NCBI GenBank assembly: GCA_003221455.1
Contig: QHRX01000208.1
Location: 1 to 52,495, forward strand
DNA from: Candidatus Rokuibacteriota bacterium
GTDB taxonomy: Bacteria; Methylomirabilota; Methylomirabilia; Rokubacteriales; CSP1-6
Direction: 5' to 3'
DNA length: 52,495 nt
The notes beneath the pieces were generated by a model that was given only the letters and a program-made list of their open reading frames with translations, was not told the origin of the DNA and did no database searches. The stretch's first letter is position 1; each line of letters opens with the position of its first letter. The position numbers and the translations under genes were made by a program. Positions 24,703 to 32,405 of this stretch are shown piece after piece.

Positions 24703-25351
24703 GTGGAGCGGGGGACGCCGGGCGAGCACTTGGTGAGCTTCCTCGCCCCCTGCTCGTTCGAGGCCGAGCAGTACCGCCAGCTCCGCACATCGCGGAAGAG
24801 TCGGGCAAGGAGGTGGTGGCGATAACGAGCCCGACCCCGGGCGACGGTAAGACAACGACGGCGATCAACCTGGCCGGCGTGCCGGCCTAGGCTGCCGGCA
24901 CGTCCGTCCTCCTCGTCGAGGCCGACCTGCGCCAGCTCCGGATCGGGGACGAGCTCGGCCTGGAGGGCTCGGACACGCGAGGGCTCGTCGACGCGACCGC
25001 GGACGACCATCTTACCCTGCCGGACGTGGTGCAGCACCCTCCCCGCTTCAACCTCTCGGCGCTCCCAGCCGGCCGGAGCCCCGCGAGCCCCTACGAGGCG
25101 CGCTCCATTCGCCTCGGCTCGAGGGGCTCCTCGAGGAAGGCCGGCGGCATGCACTACGCCTCCGTCGTAGTCGACATAGCCGGTTGTGGTGCCCGACGGG
25201 GCCGGCTTTATCGCGCGGCTATTGGATGGGTTCCTCGTCATGGTCGGGGTCCACCCGACTCGGCGGGAACTCCTTCAGGAGGCGCTCGCCGCTCTCGATC
25301 CGACCAAGATCCTGGGGCTCGTTTTCGACGGCGACGATCGGCGGGCCTCCG
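24703..25351 (+). pseudogene. CpsD/CapB-type tyrosine kinase pseudogene (exopolysaccharide)
   Basis: Pieces of one tyrosine-protein-kinase (BY-kinase/Wzc C-terminal type) appear in order but in changing frames. From GTG 24703: GEHLVSFLAPCSFEAEQYRQL. After a shift: ESGKEVVAITSPTPGDGKTT, the Walker A, then a TAG stop at 24887. In the same frame: AGTSVLLVEADLRQLR (Walker A' DADLR with Glu for the first Asp) and LSALPAGRSPASP. After a further shift: LHSPRLEGLLEEGRRH; another: YASVVVDIAG; and another: VVPDGAGFIARLLDGFLV through DPTKILGLVFDGDDRR. At least four frameshifts and one stop make it non-functional as read. Such kinases control chain length of polysaccharides exported by Wza-like proteins. 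Sequencing error is an alternative, but four shifts in 650 bases with none in long neighbours favours decay. Confidence 0.8.
25300..25341 (+). repeat. 42-base repeat, copy 1 (kinase 3' end)
   Basis: This stretch of the kinase pseudogene encoding PTKILGLVFDGDDR recurs at 26608-26649 in the same orientation with about five differences. The pair flanks the beta-helix gene. Confidence 0.7.
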
Positions 25352-25479
25352 GACCTCCTGCGCGTGGACGGGCTCATGAACGGAGGCGACCCCACCGCAT
25401 GCCGTTTTCGCCGCGGGGGGCCACCTGCCTGTCGACCCGCGCGCGGATTTCACGCGAATGCACGCCAGACCGTGTCTCG

Positions 25480-26492
25480 TTAAGGGATCGTGACCGGGCA
25501 CACTCCAGGTGGGATGTCACCCCGCTCGCTACCGCAGACGTTGTTAAACATCCATGTATTGAATCCCGGCGGCGTAAAGGTCGGGGCGTTGTCGTCGGCC
25601 AAGTCGGCGAACAGCAGGCTGTTGCCCGTCGCGTGGTTGTTCACGATTTTGTTGCCGACGGACCCCGTGAAAACCTCGATGCCCGAGCCGACGTTCATAT
25701 CAGTCGCATTGCCGACTATCTGGTTCTGGTTCGAACCGGACGCCCCGAGAATTGTCGTCATGGTGATGCCGGCCTCGAAGTGAGTGTGGCCGCCGTTTCG
25801 GGTGGCTATATTGTGGACGACGACCCAGTCGCTGGTGCCGTCCAAGGCGAGGCCGAAGGAAGGCGCGTCCACGCTCGAGGAGTTGTTCGTGATGGTGTTG
25901 TGCCCGATGAGGCTCGCGCCGCCTCCGGCGACGTTGCTACTGTTGACGACCCAGACCCCACGAGCGTAGGAATCTACGAGGTTATCTAGCAAGAGGGCTC
26001 CCGGCGTCCCGTTAACCACGATGCCCGTGCCGCACCTCGTGGCGACCATGAGGGAGGCGCCCATGGGACCGACGTTTTGCACGCTGACGTCGCGGATGCG
26101 CACATTACTGCCGCCGCTTACGGTGATGGAACCAGGCGGGACCGCGGGGTCGACGAGCGCCGCGCAGGGAATCGTCTCTTGGGTCAGTATTGACCCGCCG
26201 TCTCAATGGCAACTGCGCCGAGTCCCACAGCTCGCATGTCGATAGTGTGGTCGTCCATGAAGAGCGCGATGTTGTCGGCCCCAAACACAATGCATGGGTT
26301 CTGGGTCGGGGTCGCGACGATATTCGCCGCCAGGGTGCTGTTAGTGGTGATCGTTCGACAGGCCCCAATCGGGTTCGGACCTGCGAATGCAACCGGCGTC
26401 TTGCCGAGGAGGCCTTCGCCCCCGAGAAGCGTAACGATAAGCCCGAACAACGTCGCCAAGATCTTCGCTGTCGTCCTCTCGAACCTCGTCAT
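25480..26492 (-). pseudogene. secreted right-handed beta-helix (NosD-like) protein, one frameshift
   Basis: The ATG at 26492 follows GGAGGGAG and starts a signal peptide (KILATLFGLIVTLLGGEGLL) and mature sequence CRTITTNSTLAANI, FGADNIALFMDDHTID, as at the start of NosD-type parallel beta-helix proteins. This frame ends at a stop at 26184-26186. The next frame carries on without a break in homology: SILTQETIPCAALVDPAVPPG, VRIRDVSVQNVGPMG and then a ladder of Asn/Gly-rich beta-helix rungs (IGHNTITNNSS, VVHNIATRNGG, NQNQIVGNATD, NKIVNNHATGN) to the stop at 25480. A single one-base shift near 26187-26195 joins the two. The protein would be about 335 residues and extracellular, with a binding or carbohydrate-processing role unknown. 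Sequencing error or phase variation could also explain the shift. Confidence 0.7.
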
Positions 26493-26890
26493 TGCCACTC
26501 CCTCCATTTTTGACCCCTCCCCCCGCTGCGTAGGCGTACGTGAAATCCGAGCCTGGGAGGGTACGCTGCCGGCCGCGCTCCCACGAACGCGCTCGCAGCC
26601 CCTCCCTCCGACCAAGATCCTGAGGCTCGTGTTCACCGGCGACGATTGGCGTCGGCGGCGGAGTCCCACCTCGTGGAGCAGCGCTCCTTCCCAGATCGGC
26701 TCCATGGATTCGAGTCTGTCCTGCCCTGCCGCGTGCCCAGCTTCGGACGGACTCGGCCAGCTCTCAGGGCGTTCGCGACGCACGCCTTGGGAGCAGCCGC
26801 GGACGTCAGTCACGCGGGTGCGTAATTTGCCCACACGCCTTCAGGGCGCCGCTCACGACCCCGGGATGCTCCGTTGCTGAGACCCCTTGC
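26493..26890. other. 398-base gap with kinase remnant
   Basis: No gene is visible on either strand apart from the plus-strand fragment resembling the kinase 3' end at 26608-26649. The rest is unremarkable GC-rich sequence. No promoter for the beta-helix gene could be fixed. Confidence 0.4.
26608..26649 (+). repeat. 42-base repeat, copy 2 (kinase 3' remnant)
   Basis: Encodes PTKILRLVFTGDDW, matching copy 1 at 25300-25341 at about 37 of 42 bases. No other kinase sequence is recognisable around it. It may be the last trace of a second kinase gene or of a partial duplication. Confidence 0.65.
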
Positions 26891-27622
26891 TTAGTCCGGA
26901 ACGCATTGCCTGCTCCCCGAGTTGAAATTCGACCCTGTAGGGCAACAAGTCCCGGTGATGGTGTTGCATGATCCGCTCGTAGCGGCGCACTGACTATCCG
27001 TGGTGCAAGAGTTCGTCGTAGGCACGAAGGCGGGGCAATTAGCCGACGTCGGGGTGCCACTGAAGAAGCCGGTGGAGTTGTTCGGCTTGTGGAGTTCGAT
27101 GTTGCCCCCGGCCAACGGATCGTCTCCGGTCGAATAGGTGAACGCGCCGTGCTGGCTCTGCACCTCGATCATGAATATGTCATTCATGCCCGGTTGGTCA
27201 TTGTCCGTAGCCTTGACGAACCAGTTGACGGCATCGTCCGGGGAAGGCAGGTTGGTCGTCGCCGTGCCGCAAATCAGACGAGTACCGCTCGGCTGGCTCT
27301 GCGCATTGACGAAGGTGGTGCACGATTCGTCGCTGCAGAAGAAGTACCCCGTGATGGTGGTCCAGTGAACCTTGAAGGGGGTTACGCTCGAGCCACCGCT
27401 CGAGGCGCCGCCGTGGTCGACGTACTCCAGATGGCCCCACAACCCGTGTCCGTCTCCCCCGGCCTTGCATGAGCCGCCCACACCGAAGTTCGCCTTCGCA
27501 TTGTTGGTGATGATGTATCCGCCGCCCGTCACGAAGTCGCACGGCAGGGGGTTCTGAGCACCGGCAGCCCCTGCGGCGAGCACCAGTGCCACGACTCCAA
27601 CTGCGCCGATCACTCGATGCAT
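26891..27622 (-). CDS. secreted post-COAP-type protein with Cys-rich C-terminus
   Basis: A 243-residue secreted protein. ATG 27622 follows GGAGGAAG and begins a signal peptide (VIGAVGVVALVLAAGAAGAQ). The next 100 residues, with FVTGGGYIITNNAKANFGVGG, a GHLEYVDHG block and VHWTTITGYF, resemble the GGGxI-ANFGF-YxDH pattern of domains seen after choice-of-anchor P proteins. The C-terminus is Cys-rich (SCTTDSQCAATSGSC, TGTCCPTGSNF, RQCVPD), like small EGF/dickkopf-type disulfide modules. No function is known for this combination; an extracellular surface role is likely. The gene is intact, unlike its two neighbours, and lies 37 bases downstream of the choice-of-anchor P gene, so the two are probably co-transcribed. 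Confidence 0.7.
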   Translation of the reverse strand: MHRVIGAVGVVALVLAAGAAGAQNPLPCDFVTGGGYIITNNAKANFGVGGSCKAGGDGHGLWGHLEYVDHGGASSGGSSVTPFKVHWTTITGYFFCSDESCTTFVNAQSQPSGTRLICGTATTNLPSPDDAVNWFVKATDNDQPGMNDIFMIEVQSQHGAFTYSTGDDPLAGGNIELHKPNNSTGFFSGTPTSANCPAFVPTTNSCTTDSQCAATSGSCNTITGTCCPTGSNFNSGSRQCVPD

Positions 27623-27659
27623 CGGTCTTCCTCCGCTTGCAGGCAGGGCGACGAGCGAG

Positions 27660-28231
27660 CTAGTAAATTCCGGCGGTCGCCGACCCGATGACCACGTCCG
27701 CGACGCCATAGACGGTGACATGGAGGGCGTTCACGACGGTGCTGGTCGCTGAAGTCTGCTGTTCGTCGATCACCACCAGGCCTCCGGGAATATAGATCGT
27801 CTGGTTCGGATCTCCGGTGACCGGGATGGGCACCCCGTTGATGGAGAGATTGGCGATGTTCGAGGTGCCGGCGCCCGCGCTGCCGAGGATTGCCAGGGCT
27901 CGTGCCATGACGGAATCGGCGCCGATGGCGGTCCCGGCGACGCTCACGGCCGCCAACCGATCGTGGTCGCGTGAAGGGCTTCCCCGGCGAGCAGCGAGGG
28001 GACGGTCCCCGTCACCGTTGACGCCTGGAGGGCGTCACTGGTTCCTGTCAGCGCTCCCGTGTCGGCGAGCACTGTCGTCGTTCCTCCGAGGGGGCCGAGA
28101 ACGGTCGCTCGCACGGCTCGCGCCCCCCCTGAGACCGTCTGGGCTTCGCCGGCCAGTGGCCATACCAGGAGCGCCACCGCGATCGCGGCGGCTACGGGCG
28201 AACTTCGACCGGGAAAACCTGCGTGACGCAT
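27660..28231 (-). pseudogene. choice-of-anchor P family secreted protein, frameshifted
   Basis: ATG 28231 follows AAGGAGGT, a full anti-16S match, and a signal peptide (SPVAAAIAVALLVWPLAGEAQ). The first frame reads GARAVRATVLGPLGGTTTVL and ends at LHATTIGWRP then stop at 27944-27946. The next frame continues LAAVSVAGTAIGADSVMARA, IANLSINGVPIPVTGDPNQT, IYIPGGLVVIDEQ, VVNALHVTVYGVADVVIGSA, the hallmark C-terminal half of choice-of-anchor P proteins (PNQTI, ALHVTV, DVVI). The usual GDxVSSxAS segment between the halves is missing, so a short deletion probably accompanies the shift near 27950-27956. It is probably non-functional as read. The two-site operator lies upstream. Confidence 0.75.
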
Positions 28232-28534
28232 GCTGACCTCCTTCCAATTCGTCAGTCGCGTGAAGCCCGCTCATCCCGTACGGCCGGTTCCGGCCCCGAG
28301 CGTCGAGCTTTCCTCGCGGCGTAGGTCGAGATCGACGAACCCGACCCCTGCGAAAAAGCGACAGAGGGGAAAGCCTGAGTTGAAAGTAAGGGAAACCGCT
28401 CAGGGGAGAATCCGGTAATTACCCGAGAATCAGCACGGGGAATCCCTCAGGAGGCCGTCCGCGAGCCCCCGAGGGCCCGACACATGTCCGCCCATGCCGC
28501 GCGGCTGGACGCTACTGGTGAAGGGCTGACGCGG
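28232..28534. other. 303-base regulatory gap
   Basis: Upstream region of the choice-of-anchor P gene (minus strand) and downstream of the amidase operon. It holds operator copy B. CCTGAG and CTCAGG (minus-strand sense) at about 28371-28406 could pair. No gene is visible. Confidence 0.4.
28410..28450 (-). promoter_or_regulatory. two-site operator-like element, copy B
   Basis: On the minus strand CTGAGGGATTCCCCGT starts at 28450 and CTCGGGTAATTACCGGAT at 28427, 23 bases apart as in copy A. The second half includes the perfect palindrome GGTAATTACC. It lies about 180 bases before ATG 28231. Confidence 0.55.
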
Positions 28535-29950
28535 CTAGATTGGCGGGCGGAGGTGGGCCCAGGGCTGGGCGGCCTCGAAGGCCGCCGCCGCCCGCAGCAC
28601 CCGGGCCTCGCCCCGCCACGGGCCCGCGATCTGGAGCCCGACCGGCAGGCCGTCCCCGGTGAACCCGCAGGGCACCGTGATCGCGGGCACGCCCACCACG
28701 GTGAAGCAGTAGGTCGGCAGCAGCCACTCGATGTAGCTCGTCATCGGCTTTCCGGCGACGTCGGTTGGAAAGGGGAGCTCGACCGGGAAGGGCGAGATCG
28801 CCGTCGTCGGCGCGATGATGAGGTCCCACCGCGCGTAGAACTCGCGCACCCTATGCCAGAGCGCCGTGCGCAGCCGCTCGCAGCGGCCGATGTCGTCCGC
28901 GGTGAGCGTGAGCCCGTACTCGATGTTCTTCACGAGGCTCTCCTGCATGACGTCGCGCCACTTGGCAAGCTTCTCGGCGTGGGCGGCGGCCTGGCGGGCG
29001 CCGCGGCTCAGCAGCACGACGTCCAGGACCCCCGAGAAGTCGGGGTGGGCGGCGCCGACCCGGGCCCCGAGGCGCTCAAAGAGGCGGGGGGCGGTCGCGG
29101 TCACGCGGCGGATCTCTGGATCCACCGGGCACACGCCGAGGTCGGGCGACCAGGCGATGCGGAGGCCCCGGACGCTCGGGCGCTCGACGGCCCGCAGGAA
29201 CTCCCGGGGGTCGACGGGATAGGAGATCGGCGCGCGCGGGTCGGGGCCGGCGATCGCCGCCAGCATCAGGGCGGTGTCGCCGACCGTCCGCGCCATCGGT
29301 CCGTGGACGCCGTAGGTGTCCCAGGCCAGGGGGGTCGGATGGACGGCGACCAGCCCGGGCGAGGTCCGGAAGCCGACGACGCCGCAGAAGGCGGCGGGGG
29401 TCCGGAGCGAGCCGCCGAGGTCCGAGCCCTCGGCGAGCGGCCCCATGCCCGTGGCAAGGGCGACGGCGCCGCCGCCCGTCGACCCGCCGCAGGTGAGCTT
29501 CGGGTTCCACGGGTTGCGCGTGGCGCCGAAGACCGCGTTGTAGGTGTTCGCACCCGACCCGAACTCCGGGGTGTTGGTCTTGCCGAGGACGATGGCGCCC
29601 GCCGCCCGGAGCCGCTCGACGACGAGCGCGTCCTCGGCCGGGATGTGATTCTCGAAGATCTTCGAGCCCCAGGTGGTGCGGATCCCCTTCGTCTCGGTGA
29701 GGTCCTTGATCGACACGGGCACGCCGTGGAGCAGCCCGAGACGCTCCCCCCGCATCGCGGCGCGCTCGGCGGCGCGGGCGGCGCGGAGGGCGGAGTCCGT
29801 CGCTACCGTGCAGTAGGCGTTGAGGAGGGGGTTCACGGCCTCGATGCGGTCGAGGACGGCTCGCGTCACCTCGAGCGGGGAAACCGTCTTCCGCCGGAAC
29901 AGGCGGACCAGCGCCGCGGCCGGCATGAAGCAGAGATCGGCCGCGGTCAT
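28535..29950 (-). CDS. amidase (amidase-signature family)
   Basis: Hydrolyses amide bonds through a Ser-cisSer-Lys triad. The 471-residue length is typical. The catalytic Lys is in VSIKDLTETKG, the cis-Ser in CGGSTGGGAVALATG, and the nucleophile Ser in GSDLGGSLRTPAAF. FGATRNPWNP precedes the signature as usual, and the C-terminal AITVPCGFTGDGLPVGLQ is the standard late motif. In the signature the second Ser of GGSSGG is Thr. The substrate cannot be told from sequence; members cleave amides from nitriles to peptides. ATG 29950 begins just after the stop of the cyclic-nucleotide-binding gene, so it is the last gene of the operon that starts with the acid-sugar kinase. Confidence 0.9.
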   Translation of the reverse strand: MTAADLCFMPAAALVRLFRRKTVSPLEVTRAVLDRIEAVNPLLNAYCTVATDSALRAARAAERAAMRGERLGLLHGVPVSIKDLTETKGIRTTWGSKIFENHIPAEDALVVERLRAAGAIVLGKTNTPEFGSGANTYNAVFGATRNPWNPKLTCGGSTGGGAVALATGMGPLAEGSDLGGSLRTPAAFCGVVGFRTSPGLVAVHPTPLAWDTYGVHGPMARTVGDTALMLAAIAGPDPRAPISYPVDPREFLRAVERPSVRGLRIAWSPDLGVCPVDPEIRRVTATAPRLFERLGARVGAAHPDFSGVLDVVLLSRGARQAAAHAEKLAKWRDVMQESLVKNIEYGLTLTADDIGRCERLRTALWHRVREFYARWDLIIAPTTAISPFPVELPFPTDVAGKPMTSYIEWLLPTYCFTVVGVPAITVPCGFTGDGLPVGLQIAGPWRGEARVLRAAAAFEAAQPWAHLRPPI

Positions 29951-29951
29951 C

Positions 29952-30314
29952 TCAGCGGGCGCGCTCCTCCGCGTCGCGGACGCACTGGGAGAGGTTGCGG
30001 ATGAGGTCGACGGCGAGGGTCGGATTGGCCCGGACGAAGTGCTCGAGGCGCTCGCCGGGGATCACGAAGAGCGCGACGTCCCCCTCGGCCACGGCGTCGG
30101 CGCTGCGCGGCGACGCGGCGAAGAGCGCGACCTCGCCGAAGAGCTGCCCCTCGGCGAGCGTGCGCAGGGTCTGCTCCCGACCCTGCGTCCGCTTGCGGAT
30201 GGCGACCTTGCCCGAGTGGATCAGGAACGCTTCGCCCTTGGCGTCGTCGCCCTCGCGGAAGATCGCCTGGCCGGCGGCGAAGCGACGGAGCTGGGCGGTC
30301 GGTACGCTGCTCAT
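29952..30314 (-). CDS. stand-alone cyclic-nucleotide-binding domain protein
   Basis: A 120-residue protein made of a single CAP_ED (cNMP-binding) domain. RFAAGQAIFREGDDAKGEAF is the first half-barrel. The phosphate-binding cassette FGEVALFAASPRSADA keeps the Glu and the Arg-Ser pair that hold cAMP/cGMP. LIRNLSQCVRDAEERAR is the C-helix. There is no DNA-binding, kinase or channel domain. ATG 30314 follows GAGGAG; a longer frame upstream overlaps the dehydrogenase gene and is not family-like. It lies ten bases after that dehydrogenase, inside a catabolic operon. It might tune an enzyme by protein contact. A class III cyclase-type protein is encoded at 38.1 kb, but a link is inference. Confidence 0.85.
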   Translation of the reverse strand: MSSVPTAQLRRFAAGQAIFREGDDAKGEAFLIHSGKVAIRKRTQGREQTLRTLAEGQLFGEVALFAASPRSADAVAEGDVALFVIPGERLEHFVRANPTLAVDLIRNLSQCVRDAEERAR

Positions 30315-30324
30315 GGGGGTCTCC

Positions 30325-31383
30325 TCAGAGGGCCGACGCGACGGCGTCGCCCAGGGCGGCGGTGCTTGCCCGCCCGCCGATGTCAGGGGTGAGGGTCCCG
30401 CCGGCCACCAGGACCTCGGCGACGGCCGCCTCGATCCGGTCACCCGCGGCGGCCGCGGTCGGATCCTTGTGACGATCGCCGAGCCAGCGGAGCATCAGCG
30501 CGGCGGAGAGGATCATGGCCGTCGGGTTCGCGACGCCCTTGCCGGCGATGTCGGGCGCGGTCCCGTGCGAGGGCTGGAAGAGCGCCCACCGGTCGCCGAT
30601 GTCGCCGGAGGGCGCCATGCCGAGGCCGCCGACGGTCGCCGCGCCGAGGTCCGACAGGATGTCCCCGAACTGGTTCTCGACCACCACCACGTCGTACGCC
30701 CACGGCCGCTGGACGACGTACATCGCCATGGCGTCGACGTAGGCGCCGTCGAGGGTGACCTCGGGGAACTCCGTCCCGACCTCCTGCACGACCTCCCGGA
30801 AGAACAAGTACGAGCGGAAGACGTTGGACTTGTCGACGCAGGTCAGGCGGCGGCGCCGCCCGAGCGCGGCCTCGAAGGCCCGTCGGGCGATCCGGTCGGT
30901 GCCCTTGCGGGTGACAATCAACGTGTCGGCGGCGACCTCCCGGCCGACCGCCGCCCCCCCGCCCCGGGAGGCGAAGAGCCCCTCGGTGTTCTCGCGGAAG
31001 ATCACGTAGTCGATCGTGCGCCCCGCCGGCAGCCGGAGCGGCGAGGGCACGCCCGGGTAGAGCTTGATCGGGCGCACGCCGGCGTAGAGCTCGAGGCGGA
31101 AGCGGAGCGTCACCTGCGGAGCGATCTCGGTGCCGTCGGGAAAGCGGACGTCGGGCAGGCCGGCGGCGCCGAAGAGGATCGCGTCCGTCCGCTGGCAGAG
31201 GTCGAAGGTCTCTCGGGGCAGGTCTTCGCCCGTCCGCCGGTAGAGCTCCGCGCCCATCTCCGCCTCCTCGAACGTCAGCGCGAGCCCCCGGCCGGCCACC
31301 GCCTCGAGGACCTTGACCCCCTCCCGGATGACCTCGCGGCCGATCCCGTCGCCGCCGATGACCGCGATCGTGTACGGACTCAT
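30325..31383 (-). CDS. isocitrate/isopropylmalate-family dehydrogenase
   Basis: NAD(P)-dependent beta-decarboxylating dehydrogenase, 352 residues. Family marks: VIGGDGIGREV at the start, YAGVRPIKLYPGV, the substrate-loop RENTEGLFASRGGG, the catalytic Lys region DKSNVFRSYLFF, YVDAMAMYVVQRP, the metal-binding NQFGDILSDLGAA, and GTAPDIAGKGVANP. The RENTEG form with a small-residue follow-up is not that of LeuB (RELTGG) or of canonical Icd. It resembles tartrate/D-malate or homoisocitrate-type enzymes. With the neighbouring kinase and PdxA2 it may oxidise a four-carbon hydroxyacid; the substrate is inference. ATG 31383 overlaps the pdxA stop by four bases. Confidence 0.85.
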   Translation of the reverse strand: MSPYTIAVIGGDGIGREVIREGVKVLEAVAGRGLALTFEEAEMGAELYRRTGEDLPRETFDLCQRTDAILFGAAGLPDVRFPDGTEIAPQVTLRFRLELYAGVRPIKLYPGVPSPLRLPAGRTIDYVIFRENTEGLFASRGGGAAVGREVAADTLIVTRKGTDRIARRAFEAALGRRRRLTCVDKSNVFRSYLFFREVVQEVGTEFPEVTLDGAYVDAMAMYVVQRPWAYDVVVVENQFGDILSDLGAATVGGLGMAPSGDIGDRWALFQPSHGTAPDIAGKGVANPTAMILSAALMLRWLGDRHKDPTAAAAGDRIEAAVAEVLVAGGTLTPDIGGRASTAALGDAVASAL

Positions 31384-32405
31384 GCGGGCTTGAGCATCGC
31401 CGCCGCGACCTCGATGGCCTCGACCATGCTCTCGTGGTTCGCCGCGGCCTTCCACGCGCGATCGAACGCGGTGCCGTGGTCGACCGAGACGCGGAGGAAC
31501 GGCAGCCCCACGGTGACGTTGACGCCCGAGAGCCCCGTCCACCTCTTCGTCTTCTCGTCGTAGGTGAAGCCGAGGGTCTTCACCGGCACGTGGCCCTGGT
31601 CGTGGTACATGGCGACCACGATGTCGAACTCGCCCCCGCGCGCGCGGGAGAAGAGCGTGTCGGCGGGCAGGGGGCCGAACACCTGCAGCCCTTCCTTCCG
31701 CGCGTCCTCGACGGCGGGGATGATCGAGGTCTGCTCCTCGTCGCCGAAGAGCCCCTCCTCGCCGGCGTGCGGGTTGAGGCCGGCGACGGCGATGCGCGGC
31801 GCCTCGATCCCGAGGCTCGTCATCGTCTGCTGGGCCAGGCGGATCACCCGGAGCACGCGCTCGCGCGTGACCAGGTCGGGCACGCGCCGGAGCGCCACGT
31901 GCGTGGTGACGTGGATGACGCGCAGCTCCTTGCCCATCAGCAGCATGGCGAAGTCCCGGGTGCCGGAGAGCTTGGCCAGGATCTCGGTGTGGCCCGAGTG
32001 CGGCACGCCCGCGGCGGCCAGCGCCTCCTTGTTGATGGGGGCGGTGACGATCGCGTCGATCTCCCGGGCGAGCGCGAGCCGCACGGCGGCGGCGACGTAC
32101 TCGTAGGCGGCGCGCCCGGCGGCCGCGCTCACCCGGGCCTTGGGCAGCGTGGCCAGGTCGACGTTGCCGAGGTCGAGGCACTGCAGCTCGCCCGGCCGCC
32201 AGCGGCAGTCCGCGACGGCTCCGACCGCGCGCAGGGCGAGAGGCGATCGGATCAGTGCCAGGGCCTCCCGCATCGTCCCCGCGTCGCCGATGACCACCGG
32301 GCGGCTCGCCTGCTCGACCTGGGGCAGGGCCAGCGCGCGGCCGATGATCTCGGGGCCGACCCCCGCCGGGTCGCCCATCGTGATGCCGAGAACCGGCGCC
32401 GTCAT
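31380..32405 (-). CDS. pdxA: PdxA-family dehydrogenase, probably PdxA2 (4-phospho-sugar-acid)
   Basis: NAD-dependent oxidative decarboxylase of the PdxA family, 341 residues. Motifs: ITMGDPAGVGPEI at the start, TAPINKEAL, the metal His in PHSGHTEILA, MYHDQGHVPVK with further ligands, and VGLPFLRVSVDHGTAFD. True PdxA oxidises 4-phospho-hydroxythreonine in vitamin B6 synthesis. The PdxA2 branch oxidises 4-phospho-D-threonate/erythronate and is found next to DUF1537 kinases, as here (overlap of four bases with that gene upstream). The PdxA2 role is therefore preferred on context, though no pdxJ or other vitamin B6 gene in the window helps to exclude the other. Confidence 0.87.
   Translation of the reverse strand: MTAPVLGITMGDPAGVGPEIIGRALALPQVEQASRPVVIGDAGTMREALALIRSPLALRAVGAVADCRWRPGELQCLDLGNVDLATLPKARVSAAAGRAAYEYVAAAVRLALAREIDAIVTAPINKEALAAAGVPHSGHTEILAKLSGTRDFAMLLMGKELRVIHVTTHVALRRVPDLVTRERVLRVIRLAQQTMTSLGIEAPRIAVAGLNPHAGEEGLFGDEEQTSIIPAVEDARKEGLQVFGPLPADTLFSRARGGEFDIVVAMYHDQGHVPVKTLGFTYDEKTKRWTGLSGVNVTVGLPFLRVSVDHGTAFDRAWKAAANHESMVEAIEVAAAMLKPA

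Noticed and set aside
28484-30004. 506-codon plus-strand open frame opposite the amidase
   Set aside because: The amidase has all catalytic motifs in order; the plus-strand product has none.
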